Shown: in pieces, positions 50,746 through 59,172 of the stretch
Layout of the letters: each line of letters starts with the position of its first letter
Numbering within the stretch: the stretch's first letter is position 1
DNA from: an uncultured Nocardioides sp.
GTDB lineage: Bacteria; Actinomycetota; Actinomycetes; Propionibacteriales; Nocardioidaceae
DNA length: 64,000 bases
NCBI RefSeq assembly: GCF_947489365.1
Contig: NZ_CANLDB010000005.1
Coordinates: 292,132-356,131, forward strand
Direction of reading: 5' to 3'
Position numbers and translations under genes: made by a program
Notes under the pieces: model-generated
Told to the model about the DNA's origin: nothing
The model's input: only the letters and a program-made list of their open reading frames with translations
The model's database searches: none

Positions 50746-51222
50746 TCACAGCGTGCAGGCCACCAGTGCGGCAGTAGCGGCCTCGGCCCACTCACCCGGT
50801 TGGAGGTCTACCCCAGCTTGCTTGAACTCAGTGGCAGTCATGGACAGCCTGGCCTGCAGCTTGTTGATGTCGCCAACGAGAACAAGCGGCGTCGAGGCCC
50901 TCATGACGTGGAGTGCGACGCCCTCGGCTCGTAGGCGGTGCTTCAGAGCAGCGTCCAGACCACGTTTCGCGAAAAAGCTGGCCTCTCTCACCACAGCGGC
51001 GCGTACGGGCTGAGCCTTCATCTGCGCAGCAACGGCCTGCGCGAGATCGTTCAGTTGCTCCTCCGGCTCAGCGCCTACCGTCGAGGCGTGCTCGAAGAGC
51101 CTGACTACGGTCCTCTTTCCCTCCACGTCGGCTCCCTCCGACACCCCCTCGTCCAGGACGACCCCACGCAGATGGGGACCTCCCTGATTGATACGGAGTG
51201 CAGTTCCGACGACCAGAGCCAT
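50746..51222 (-). CDS. hypothetical protein divergent from the Ser/Thr kinase
   Basis: ATG 51222 (MALVVGTALRINQGGPHLRG) is preceded by TACGGT and seven bases, so it is likely leaderless; the upstream frame is Arg-rich shadow. The 158-residue product has alternating strands and helices (VRAAVVREASFFAKRGLDAA, VALHVMRASTPLVLVGDINK) that could be an RNase H-like or Rossmann-like fold. That is only an impression. It is divergent from the kinase with 23 bases between start codons, so they are coregulated. The function is unknown. Confidence 0.6.
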   Translation of the reverse strand: MALVVGTALRINQGGPHLRGVVLDEGVSEGADVEGKRTVVRLFEHASTVGAEPEEQLNDLAQAVAAQMKAQPVRAAVVREASFFAKRGLDAALKHRLRAEGVALHVMRASTPLVLVGDINKLQARLSMTATEFKQAGVDLQPGEWAEAATAALVACTL

Positions 51223-51245
51223 GACTGAGACCGTAGTGTTGTCAA

Positions 51246-52370
51246 GTGGTTGATGTGGGGACCTCGTGGACGAAGGGCGAGCTGTTCGCCGGCCGCTACG
51301 AGCTGGGCGACGAGCCGCTGGGGCGCGGCGAGTTCGGAGAGGTGTGGCCCGCCTACGACCGCAAGCGCCGCCACCACGTCGCACTGAAGTTGCTTCGCAC
51401 GGATGACGAGGTGGCACAGCGCCTGTCCAGGAACCACGAACTCGCCGACAGTTACGACCCGGTCGCGGACTCGGCGTGGCAGGAGGCATCGCTGCTGACG
51501 TCGCTCGAGAGCCCCAACATCCTGCGCGTGAACAACGCTGATATGGCCGTCGACGTCCCGTTCATTGACTCGGTCCTCGCCGCCGGCGGAACCGCTCGAG
51601 ACGAGATGCGGCCCCACGGAGTGACGCCGAGCAGGGCGGTCCACCTGCTGCGTGGGACCCTACGGGCACTGCAGCTGTGCCACGACCATGGGCTGCTCCA
51701 CCGAGATGTCAAGCCGTCGAATGTTTTCATCACCAGCACCGGCGACGCGCAGCTCGGTGACTTCGGCTGCGCCGGCAGAATGAACGAAGACGGTACGGCG
51801 AAGCCCATCGGTGACCCGTCGGTGCGTCCGCCCGACGTGCTGAAAGGTGCACGCGCATCAGTTGCGGCCGATGTCTATGGCGCCGGGGTGACCCTGTACG
51901 CGTTGCTCGCAGGCGAGGAGCCGTTCCCGCGACGCTCGGACGAGGACTTCAAGGCGCTGCGAGCCCGCGTCGCGGCTGGAATGCCGGACATCCGCGACGT
52001 CGCGCCGCACGTCAGTCTGGCTCTAGCGAAAGTGGTCCGGCGAGCGACAGCCCCCAAGGCCGCCGACCGGTACGCCACGGCCGCTGACTTCGACGCCGCT
52101 CTGGCCGGGCTGGCACGACCGAAAGCGGACATGAGCCGACTCTCCGCCGACGACTCCGGGCCAATGCACGCCGCCCATCAGCGGTGCTGGCGGGTGGTAC
52201 GACGCAGCGATCTGGCGACCGGCTACGTGTGTCAGCGGCCGTCGGGCAGGAAGTTCGACATCGACGTGACCCGGTACAAGGGGCAGGCACACAGGGAACT
52301 GACCCGCACGTCGTTGCCCGCCGGCGCGGTCGTCGTGCATCTGCGACGTGTCTTCGACCGTCTTCGGTAA
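51246..52370 (+). CDS. Ser/Thr protein kinase (Hanks type)
   Basis: The 374-residue protein has all kinase landmarks. The Gly loop is LGRGEFGEVW near residue 27, the Lys is in VALKLL near 48, and the catalytic loop LLHRDVKPSNVFI near 153. DFG near 173 is in QLGDFGCAG, and a DVYGAGVTLYALLAGEEPF segment follows. The activation loop carries PIGDPSVRPPDVL. After the kinase domain (to about 290) comes an 80-residue C-terminal domain with CWRVVRRSDLATGYVCQRPS. There is no transmembrane segment, so it is cytoplasmic, unlike PknA/B. A divergent partner gene and island context suggest a signalling or defence role. Confidence 0.88.
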   Translation: MVDVGTSWTKGELFAGRYELGDEPLGRGEFGEVWPAYDRKRRHHVALKLLRTDDEVAQRLSRNHELADSYDPVADSAWQEASLLTSLESPNILRVNNADMAVDVPFIDSVLAAGGTARDEMRPHGVTPSRAVHLLRGTLRALQLCHDHGLLHRDVKPSNVFITSTGDAQLGDFGCAGRMNEDGTAKPIGDPSVRPPDVLKGARASVAADVYGAGVTLYALLAGEEPFPRRSDEDFKALRARVAAGMPDIRDVAPHVSLALAKVVRRATAPKAADRYATAADFDAALAGLARPKADMSRLSADDSGPMHAAHQRCWRVVRRSDLATGYVCQRPSGRKFDIDVTRYKGQAHRELTRTSLPAGAVVVHLRRVFDRLR

Positions 52371-52376
52371 CTCGCC

Positions 52377-52664
52377 GTGACGAGCTCGCCGCGACCACTC
52401 ACCGACCTGGACTGGCTGACCGAGCTCGTCAGTCCGGTCCGCGGCTCATCTCTTCCCTTGCTTAGGGCCCAACGTTGGCTCATGCCCACCCGCCAGCCGC
52501 AGGTCGAACGCGCTGGAACGGCCCGGCTCGTCCTTCGTGACCCCCGGGACGCCGCTGCGGAGTTCCCACAGTGCTGGGACGACGCTCACTCATGTAGCCG
52601 GCCGGCCCCAGGTTGGCTGACACGGCTGATTCGCCGCCGTTTGGCGCGGGAGCCGCCCGCATGA
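52377..52664 (+). CDS. small hypothetical protein after the kinase
   Basis: GTG 52377 begins seven bases after the kinase stop (MTSSPRPLTDLDWLTELVSP). The first 30 residues look coding, while the rest is Arg/Ala-rich. It may be a short partner of the kinase or chance. Confidence 0.3.
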   Translation: MTSSPRPLTDLDWLTELVSPVRGSSLPLLRAQRWLMPTRQPQVERAGTARLVLRDPRDAAAEFPQCWDDAHSCSRPAPGWLTRLIRRRLAREPPA

Positions 52665-52982
52665 AGCGGTTGGCGCAATGAGTCCCCTGGTCCGCCGGAG
52701 CGCCGCACGTCGTCGCCCCGGCCCGAGGTCCCGATGACTGCGACTGGGCCAAACCCCTGGAGGATGACCCGGTCGGTGAGCCGTTCGGCAACCCGGGGCC
52801 GGGCCCCACTGGCGGCGCCTTGTCGCCGCGGCGCACCCCGCGGCCAGCTACGCGTCGGGTGGGAGCGGACCGGGGTGCTGATGTCGTTCGAGGCCTGGCC
52901 GGCGCCGGTGTGACACCCGCCAGTCGCTTCTCCGAACCCCTCTCGCACCGCCCGAGATGAAATAGCACGGCCCTTGACCGCC
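52665..52982. other. gap upstream of the RES/Xre operon
   Basis: No gene is supported. The right end leads into the toxin-antitoxin promoter. Confidence 0.4.
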
Positions 52983-53037
52983 TTGACCAGCTCAGTAGCG
53001 TGGAGATATATGTCTTGACCGCTTAGCTGTCGTCAAG
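52983..53037 (+). promoter_or_regulatory. promoter and operator of the RES/Xre toxin-antitoxin operon
   Basis: TTGACC (52983-52988) is followed after 17 bases by ATATAT (53006-53011), a good -35/-10 pair. Just downstream, CTTGAC (53014-53019) and GTCAAG (53032-53037) form an inverted repeat over the predicted start point. Xre-type antitoxins usually repress their own promoter, so this is the probable operator. Confidence 0.6.
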
Positions 53038-53057
53038 GATCCGTTGGGGAGGTGCTG

Positions 53058-54257
53058 ATGGTGGCGTCTCGAGACAAGCCGGTGGCGTTCAAGCTCACTG
53101 GCGCGGCATCCACCAGACGTCCAAGCTCAGGTAGGTACGTCTCCACGAGGCGATCAAGAAGCAAAGTGGTCGGAAAGTCGGGTCAATCCAGCCAGACGAC
53201 GGCGCGCCCCTCAGGTGGTCGGCGACGGATCGCCGGGACCAGCCAGCAGGACCGCGACAAGGAGCCGGGGTCGCCGTCAGAGCCGTCGGGCGGGTCCCCG
53301 CGGGAGGTCGGGCCCCGTGTCGGGTCGTCACTGGAACAGGTCTCGGAGTGGACCGATCTGGTGTCGCGCAATCTGTCTGACGAGTTCGTACGCCAGTTCC
53401 AGCTGCAGCTCCCGCGTCAGCTCACAGCCCAGCTTCGCGACGTCATGCCTGACTTGGTCCGCAGCGCCGCGCTCAGACGGGTCGCGGAGTCGTTGACCGT
53501 GAAGATGACCGCGGCGCTATCGGATGCGTCCGACTTGCGGCGTTTCATCGCTGCAGCGGCTGGCAGCCAGGCGTCGCTGCTCGTATCTCGTGCTGTCCAC
53601 GATCTGGACCTGCTCCCCACGTTGGCGCACCCAGTGGCTTCAGGGGGGCACGACCTCGCGGACTCCAGGGAGCGCGAAGAAGAGCATTCCGGAGGTATTG
53701 AGGGTGCCGAACGTCTCGAAGATGTCGTGATTGCTCTGCCGGAGGTGTACGCGGAGTGGGTCCTCTCCGACCTGCGCGCAACCCTCATAACCCGTTTTAG
53801 CGATTTGTCCAGCGCAGGGGTCACACTGCCGGCACCAACCGAGATGGCAGACCTGCTCAGCGCCGCGCTCCCGGTTCCGACGGCCGAGCTCGACCCGCAC
53901 TTCGCCGACCTCGCTCCGTTCTACAACTCCGACGGGGCCAGCCGACAGCTCGGGAATATCACCAAGCAGGCCGTGGACAGCCGCCGCCGCAGCGGAACCA
54001 TCCTCGCGATGCAGACCGGTGACGGCACCTGGCTGTACCCCGCGTGGCAGTTCACCGGTAACGGCAAAATTCACGCCGCCCTAGTCCCGGCGCTTCGATC
54101 CCTGCGTGGGATGGACCGCTGGCAGGCCGGAGTGTGGCTGGTCTCCGCTCATCCCGACCTCGACGGCCTCTCCCCGCGGCAGGCGCTGAGTGATGGGGCC
54201 GACCCCGAGCAGATCGCCGCGCTCGCGACCGCGGACCGTGCGGCGTCCGCGGCGTAA
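53058..54257 (+). CDS. Xre/MbcA/ParS-type antitoxin with long N-terminal extension
   Basis: ATG 53058 follows GGGGAGGTG. The C-terminal 80 residues show the toxin-binding MbcA/ParS/Xre pattern: WLYPAWQFTGNGKIHAALVP, then WQAGVWLVSAHPDLDGLSPR and QALSDGADPEQIAALA. The first 110 residues are basic and disordered. A middle region of about 180 residues carries a Leu/Arg-rich helical segment (VRQFQLQLPRQLTAQLRDVM) not usual in short antitoxins of 120-150 residues. It lies directly upstream of a RES toxin gene, the normal order for this pair. It would neutralise the toxin and repress the operon. Confidence 0.75.
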   Translation: MVASRDKPVAFKLTGAASTRRPSSGRYVSTRRSRSKVVGKSGQSSQTTARPSGGRRRIAGTSQQDRDKEPGSPSEPSGGSPREVGPRVGSSLEQVSEWTDLVSRNLSDEFVRQFQLQLPRQLTAQLRDVMPDLVRSAALRRVAESLTVKMTAALSDASDLRRFIAAAAGSQASLLVSRAVHDLDLLPTLAHPVASGGHDLADSREREEEHSGGIEGAERLEDVVIALPEVYAEWVLSDLRATLITRFSDLSSAGVTLPAPTEMADLLSAALPVPTAELDPHFADLAPFYNSDGASRQLGNITKQAVDSRRRSGTILAMQTGDGTWLYPAWQFTGNGKIHAALVPALRSLRGMDRWQAGVWLVSAHPDLDGLSPRQALSDGADPEQIAALATADRAASAA

Positions 54258-54290
54258 CGGCACCCACCGGTGCCGCCAGTCGGTGCAGCG

Positions 54291-55007
54291 GTGAGTAGCA
54301 CCGGTCGCACGGAGCCAGCGCGCGGGGAGGTCCACCACGACCCGCCGCCCACGGACCCTTCCGACCTGTCGCGCTTCCCGGCACTCGAGGTCCGGAACAG
54401 ATGGTTTCGAGCTCACGTGGAGTACAGCACCACTGGCGACCGGGGTTGCTGGTGGTTCTCCTCGGCAGGAACTCCGGCGGCGAAGTCAGGTCGCTTCGAT
54501 CTGCCCCTTCCCCGCGGGACCTGCTACCTCTCGATCGACGAGGAGGGTGCCGCTCGCGAACGGGTCGGCACACAGATCGTCAAGAGGGCGGGCCGCGAGA
54601 GTGTCCTGGCATCCGTGCTCACTGCAGACCCCGGCCGAAGGGTCATCGTCTCGGCAGTCCAGGTTCCCCGGACACGAACCGCCAACGTCTCGGTCAGGCC
54701 AGCCCAGCGGTGGGTGAACCGGTCCTTGTGGTCGGGAACCGGGATCTACGCCATCACCCAGGCCTGGGCTGCGAAGTTCGACGAAGCCGGGTTCGGCGGC
54801 GTCAGATACCCGCCGCGGTTCACGCTGGGACCTGGCGCGATGGCGTTGGCGCTGTTCGGTCCAGCGAAGCAACCCATCCCTTCCTGGTCGATCGATTCGT
54901 CTCGCACCTTGGAGCAGGTTCTGACTGACACCGGTGTACGGATCGTGAGCCCGCCGAGATCGGCACCGGACGTGTTGGCTTCCGACACCGCCCCACCGCC
55001 GTTGTGA
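54291..55007 (+). CDS. RES-domain toxin (NAD+-consuming)
   Basis: GTG 54291 is chosen (GTG 54270 is possible). The 238-residue product has the RES signature order: VRNRWFRAHVEYSTTGDRGC with the conserved Arg, WWFSSAGTPAAKSGRFDLPL, then RGTCYLSID, and later SLWSGTGIYAITQAWAAKF and FGGVRYPPRF. RES toxins degrade NAD+ by phosphorolysis or hydrolysis and stop growth. Its Xre-type antitoxin gene lies upstream with a 33-base gap. All recognisable motif blocks are present, so it is probably active. Confidence 0.82.
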   Translation: MSSTGRTEPARGEVHHDPPPTDPSDLSRFPALEVRNRWFRAHVEYSTTGDRGCWWFSSAGTPAAKSGRFDLPLPRGTCYLSIDEEGAARERVGTQIVKRAGRESVLASVLTADPGRRVIVSAVQVPRTRTANVSVRPAQRWVNRSLWSGTGIYAITQAWAAKFDEAGFGGVRYPPRFTLGPGAMALALFGPAKQPIPSWSIDSSRTLEQVLTDTGVRIVSPPRSAPDVLASDTAPPPL

Positions 55008-55161
55008 CGACCGTTGCGACGGAGATGCGCGGTCGCATCGGGGTGGTGGCAGTCGACCCCCCGGGGGGCGGCGGCGAGTGGCCGTTCGGGGCGTCGACGG
55101 CCAAATCGTCCAGCGGGGTTCGCCGCGTCGAGCCCGGCCCCGGCTCAGGTCCCAGGGCCTG
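55008..55161. other. convergent intergenic region after the RES gene
   Basis: No gene is supported. A G/C run CCCCCCGGGGGG near 55060 stands out and may help termination. Confidence 0.35.
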
Positions 55162-55302
55162 TCAGTCGATCCCGAAGCTGACGTCAGAACCCACGGCCGA
55201 AACGTCCGCGTCGACTGCAGCGAGCCCCGCCACCACCACCAGCCCAGCGAGCAGTACGAAAGGTAGGGCGTCCCGTTCAGGACCCCTACCTATCAAATCC
55301 AT
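55162..55302 (-). CDS. very small single-TM protein
   Basis: The frame from ATG 55302 starts MDLIGRGPERDA and has one clear hydrophobic helix (LPFVLLAGLVVVAGLAAV), then an acidic tail of about 20 residues. It lies 67 bases downstream of the ribbon-helix-helix gene on the same strand. The ribosome binding site is weak. Confidence 0.4.
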   Translation of the reverse strand: MDLIGRGPERDALPFVLLAGLVVVAGLAAVDADVSAVGSDVSFGID

Positions 55303-55369
55303 CCTGTGCCGGGGCGCACTTTGGGCCATCAATGAGCGACTGACGGGCACCACCCATGGTCGACGGCGA

Positions 55370-55588
55370 TCAGGCGTAAAGAATTCTCACCCGCTCGATC
55401 GCCCCCTCAGCCGTCTCAAGCTTGATGGCACTGCCCAGGTCCTCCTCATCGCTGAGGAACTTGATGACGACCAGACCGCGCCGGCACGCCTCGCCAATCG
55501 AGATGCCATGCCGCTCCGCGACCGCTTCTGCGTTGGCGAGCGCCTCGCCGGTCAGCGTTACCTGGTAACGACGAGGGGTTGAGGTCAC
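55370..55588 (-). CDS. ribbon-helix-helix (CopG-like) DNA-binding protein
   Basis: GTG 55588 follows GGAGCACG; the upstream frame is not supported. The 72-residue product starts MTSTPRRYQVTLTGEALANA, where RRYQVTLT is the DNA-contacting beta strand. AEAVAERHGISIGEACRRGL forms the two helices. The C-terminus (IKLETAEGAIERVRILYA) extends beyond the minimal domain and may be a partner-binding segment. The perfect palindrome at 55686-55705, about 100 bases upstream, is a candidate operator. No toxin gene is directly adjacent. Confidence 0.7.
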   Translation of the reverse strand: MTSTPRRYQVTLTGEALANAEAVAERHGISIGEACRRGLVVIKFLSDEEDLGSAIKLETAEGAIERVRILYA

Positions 55589-55685
55589 GGGGCGTGCTCC
55601 TGGGGTTCGGTTCGTTCGGTGGGCGGGCTCGGACTCGGTCGATGAAGCCGGAGATATCTGCCGAGCAACCGCTCCAGGCGGCGAC

Positions 55686-55705
55686 ATGCAGCAAGTTTGC
55701 TGCAT
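55686..55705. promoter_or_regulatory. perfect 9-bp-arm palindrome
   Basis: ATGCAGCAA (55686-55694) and TTGCTGCAT (55697-55705) are exact reverse complements around GT. It lies between the divergent ribbon-helix-helix gene and the membrane protein gene at 55874 and probably binds a dimeric regulator. Confidence 0.6.
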
Positions 55706-55873
55706 CAGCATGCGGTATGCGAAGACCAAACCGCCAACTTCCCGCAAATTGCTGACTACCAACGCCCGATGTGCAGTTTCTTAACGGTTTTGGCCTGCGA
55801 TTGGGGGTGGAGTACCAGCGCCTCGCTGACATACGCTACGCAGAAGTGACGTGCCTAACACCCTGGAGGCGGC

Positions 55874-56302
55874 GTGACAACCAACGAGTACGACGGCACA
55901 CCTGCGCCGGACGGTACGCCAGCAGCGGCCAACCCGAACGCCCCGCGAGCGACCACCCAGCCGGCCCCGCCACCCGAGGTCATCGACAGCGGCGCACCTG
56001 TTCCTGACGGTCCGCGAGATGCGGCCGACCCGCCACCCGCCCTTCCGGCACGACTGCCACCGATCCAGCAGCCTGAAGTCATCGACACCGGCCAGTGGGA
56101 GGTCAGGCACGACCGGGAGAGGGTGCAGGACCGTCTGGCGATGTGGTTGGTCGTCGGGGTCGTCATTGTGTCGATCACGTGCGCCCTCGGTGCCGCTTTC
56201 GGAGATCTCTCCGGCGAGGCGGCCATCCTGGTCCCGCTCCTGAGCGGTCTCTTCGTCGCGCTCAGGCTCGTGATCGTGAAGATCTTCGGACCGAACCGGT
56301 AG
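55874..56302 (+). CDS. membrane protein with Pro-rich cytoplasmic region
   Basis: GGAGGCGGC precedes GTG 55874. The 142-residue product has a Pro/Ala-rich disordered N-terminus (residues 1-75) with two PEVIDxG motifs (PPEVIDSGAPVPDG and QPEVIDTGQWEVRH). It also has two transmembrane helices (LAMWLVVGVVIVSITCAL and AILVPLLSGLFVALRLVIV). It is followed after 13 bases by the LysR-like gene and then the UMP-kinase-like gene, so it is the first of a three-gene operon. The repeated PEVID motif may be a docking site. The function is unknown. Confidence 0.65.
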   Translation: MTTNEYDGTPAPDGTPAAANPNAPRATTQPAPPPEVIDSGAPVPDGPRDAADPPPALPARLPPIQQPEVIDTGQWEVRHDRERVQDRLAMWLVVGVVIVSITCALGAAFGDLSGEAAILVPLLSGLFVALRLVIVKIFGPNR

Positions 56303-56315
56303 GGGGTGCTGGTAG

Positions 56316-57410
56316 ATGGTGAGCGAACTTGACCAAGTTCTACGCCGCTGCGACTACGAGACCTTGGAGCTGCTCGCGGCGTTCTCCAGGACGCCGACGT
56401 TCTCCGAGGCCAGCAGCACGGTGACCGTGACGGAGCGGACCGCGAAGACGAAGCTGCTCGAGCTGAGCCGCGTCTTCGAGACAGGACGGCACACACCTCT
56501 GCTGAAGCCACTCAACGGTCGCCGGTGGGAACTAACGCCAGCTGGCCAAGAGCTCGCCCGACAGGCGGCCGAGTTGAACGCCGCTCTACGCAGCGCGGTC
56601 GAGTCGGTCGAGGGCGGGCACAAGGTGAGGGTCGTGACCACCTCGAACTGCTGTCGGGCCCTGGTAGGGCTCATGAGTGATTTAGAGGATGAAACCGACT
56701 TCACTATCAGCCCGTGGTTGCTGCGGACAATGGACGTGGACTTCAGCCACCCAGACTTCAGTGACGTCGAGTTCGGCTTCTTCTCGCAACTCATGCCTGC
56801 GGACAAGGCGACTCCCACGGACAAGGTGATCGAACTACCCGACCAGTCACAAATGATCGTGATCAAGCGCGAGCCGATTCAACTCCTCGCCCCGGCCAAT
56901 GTGCCGCTGCCGAAGAGGCCGGTCAGCGTCCGAGAGATTCTGCAGAACGACCTGACGATGTGCGTTCCGAGTGGCGGTGTCGCATGGGACTACATGCAAA
57001 AGGGGTGGCCAGGCTGGGAGCGGATCCGATATAGGCAGCATTTCCACATCACGGACTTGGACGCTGGTCTTGAAGTGCTCCGCACCGGGTTGGCGGGCCG
57101 TCGCGCAGCGATGATCGTCCACGGTCTAGGCAGGATCGATGAGACAAAGTCCCGTCTGGCGAGACTGGATGACAATTACGTGTTGAAAGATGTGGGGCTC
57201 GTCGACAATGACCGTCAATTCGTCGCGGTCACCGGAATTTTTCGCGCCGACCGAGCAGACCGGCGGCCGCAACGTGTCGCGATCGCAGAAAGGATCTGGG
57301 AGGCCGCCAAGTGCCGGTGGCTCTCAGGCGACGGCCTCGCAACAGCAGACCAGGTTCCAGCGGAGCGAGATCAGGACGAAGTAATTCGTGTCGTGGGGGG
57401 CAAATCATGA
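56316..57410 (+). CDS. LysR-like transcriptional regulator
   Basis: GGGGGTG precedes ATG 56316. The 364-residue protein has an N-terminal winged helix of LysR type: ETLELLAAFSRTPTFSEASS, then TVTVTERTAKTKLLELSRVF, then LTPAGQELARQAAELNAAL, the LysR linker helix. A periplasmic-binding-protein-like domain follows (KVRVVTTSNCCRALVGLMSD, SPWLLRTMDVDFSHPDFSDV, TDLDAGLEVLRTGLAGRRAA). It is longer than usual LysR proteins. Its stop overlaps the kinase gene by four bases, which is unusual since LysR genes are normally divergent from their targets. It may sense a nucleotide handled by the kinase. Confidence 0.7.
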   Translation: MVSELDQVLRRCDYETLELLAAFSRTPTFSEASSTVTVTERTAKTKLLELSRVFETGRHTPLLKPLNGRRWELTPAGQELARQAAELNAALRSAVESVEGGHKVRVVTTSNCCRALVGLMSDLEDETDFTISPWLLRTMDVDFSHPDFSDVEFGFFSQLMPADKATPTDKVIELPDQSQMIVIKREPIQLLAPANVPLPKRPVSVREILQNDLTMCVPSGGVAWDYMQKGWPGWERIRYRQHFHITDLDAGLEVLRTGLAGRRAAMIVHGLGRIDETKSRLARLDDNYVLKDVGLVDNDRQFVAVTGIFRADRADRRPQRVAIAERIWEAAKCRWLSGDGLATADQVPAERDQDEVIRVVGGKS

Positions 57411-58120
57411 TCGCTTACCGTGAGTTCGACAAGATTGTTGTGAAGGTCAGCGGGGAATCGCTCGGCTCGCTGGACCCCGCTCTGTTTCGCGACGTCGTCA
57501 AGCCTTTGGCCGAAGTTCACTCCCTCGGCGTCAAGCTCGGCGTGGTGGTCGGTGGAGGCAATCTCCTTCGTGGTAATCAGGCTCACCTATGGGGCGTCCC
57601 GCGAGATACGCTCGACATCGCGGGCATGCTCGCCACGGGCGTCAACGCGTCCTTACTCGTCGGAGTACTTCAAAGCTTCGACATCCCGGCGCAGCTTTTC
57701 TCCCGAGGACCGTGCTCGTCATCTGGGACCCCCTACGAGCCCACTGAGGTGGCCGCGAGCTTCGAGGCTGGCAACGCGTGCGTCATTGCCGGAGGGCTCG
57801 GTGTACCTGGGATATCCACCGACGTGGCGGCTGTGTCTCTCGCCAGCGACGTCGGGGCCGAGGCGCTCTTCATGTCGAAGTTCGGCGTCGACGGCGTCTA
57901 TGACCGCGACCCACGACTCCACCCGAACGCGCATTTCCTCCCGGAGTTGAGCGCCTCCTATGCGCTAGGCGAGAACTTGGCGATCATGGATCGGGAGGCA
58001 CTGAAATTGGCGCGCGCTCATGGAATCTGCATCCGGGTTGTGCCTGCTTCCGACACTCGCGCAATACCCAACGCCATCTGCACCCCCGGCGGGGTTGGCA
58101 GTGTCGTCTGGCCTCGGTGA
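57407..58120 (+). CDS. UMP-kinase-like amino-acid-kinase-fold enzyme
   Basis: ATG 57407 overlaps the upstream TGA. The 237-residue protein has the PyrH layout: KIVVKVSGESLGSLDPALF at the start and LGVVVGGGNLLRGNQAHLWG, where VVGGGNxxRG is the UMP-kinase signature. It continues with DIAGMLATGVNASLLVGVLQ, CVIAGGLGVPGISTDVAAV and ALFMSKFGVDGVYDRDPRLH. It differs from housekeeping PyrH by its operon context: no tsf or frr neighbour, but a LysR-like gene and a membrane protein. It could modify a nucleotide signal or deplete UMP. Activity is inferred from motifs. Confidence 0.85.
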   Translation: MIAYREFDKIVVKVSGESLGSLDPALFRDVVKPLAEVHSLGVKLGVVVGGGNLLRGNQAHLWGVPRDTLDIAGMLATGVNASLLVGVLQSFDIPAQLFSRGPCSSSGTPYEPTEVAASFEAGNACVIAGGLGVPGISTDVAAVSLASDVGAEALFMSKFGVDGVYDRDPRLHPNAHFLPELSASYALGENLAIMDREALKLARAHGICIRVVPASDTRAIPNAICTPGGVGSVVWPR

Positions 58121-58734
58121 CATCTCGCGCGGCAGCCGAGCGGAGACCCCGACCGCAGAGCCGACGATGCTCTGGACCTCAACCGTCCGTCTCCAGAACA
58201 GGCCCCGCCCCCGGCGAGGAAGCCGTCCTGAGCTACTCCGCGTTCACCGAGGTCGCACAGCTGTGATCGGAGAGTGTGAGGCACCCTCCGCCGCCCGCTC
58301 GATAGCCAACGAGATAGGCGTCGAATAGCGGCGTCGAGCCTGCAACTTCGCGACTCGTCTACGCCAGGACCGTGGCCAAGCCCTGGAGACCCACTGTCGC
58401 CCGGCCTGCGTCACCGGCGGTCGTGATCGATAGGCCGTCCCCGGGCTGACCTCCGCCTCGTCTCAGAACCGGCGCTCGTCGTGAGTCTGCCGCCCGCCTC
58501 ACGTGAGCGCGGCGGTCCCGTCACGGACCTCGAGGCCCGTGGCCCACGAGCAGCGCCGCGATGGGCAACCCGATCGTGCCTGAACGGGACATCGAGACAC
58601 GAGATGGAATCTGAAACCACGACCCTCAGAACTTCCACCGGTCGTGCTAATACCGCTTCTCTGTGAATGGCTCGACAGTCGCGATCCGGCCCAGATCGAG
58701 CCCCTACGATCTGCGTGTCCGAGACCGTGTCGAG
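58121..58734. other. gap with no supported gene
   Basis: Only shadow frames were seen. No repeat or clear promoter stood out. Confidence 0.35.
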
Positions 58735-59172
58735 ATGGCGAAACCTCCAACACGATTGTCCGAGAGCCCCTCGGGTGTCCTGATGATCGTGGATCCCTAC
58801 GAACGTCTCGTGTCATCGCCCTGGGCCCACGTCACCGACTGGGTGGTCATCGGTGACTGCCTCCGGCCCCGACCCGGGAGGCCCAGCCACGTCGAGAACT
58901 CACATCTCAGAACCCATGACCGGAAAGCAACTTCTTTGCAGGAGGCGCTTTCGCATGCGCCTCATACGACCGTTTCGCTCGCCGAGCCGGGGAGATTGAT
59001 GCTCAATCACCAGGTGAGGGAAACAATTCGGCTTCTTGCGCTGCGTGAGTTTTCTGGTGGCATCCTCAATTGCGTCATCGCAGGCACCAGTCTGAATTTG
59101 TCAGATATCCTCGATCGAGCTGTCCTCGAACTAGTGGTTCGCATGCTGTCCGACATTCCGACAGAACCATGA
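58735..59172 (+). CDS. hypothetical protein
   Basis: The start is ATG 58735 (MAKPPTRLSESPSGVLMIVD), within a longer open frame. The 145-residue product has VTDWVVIGDCLRPRPGRPS, a basic region, then a helical end (VRETIRLLALREFSGGILNC, LDRAVLELVVRMLSDIP). Codon use becomes less GC-rich towards the 3' end, which is mildly unlike the neighbours and could indicate recent transfer. No partner gene or family is recognised. Confidence 0.45.
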   Translation: MAKPPTRLSESPSGVLMIVDPYERLVSSPWAHVTDWVVIGDCLRPRPGRPSHVENSHLRTHDRKATSLQEALSHAPHTTVSLAEPGRLMLNHQVRETIRLLALREFSGGILNCVIAGTSLNLSDILDRAVLELVVRMLSDIPTEP

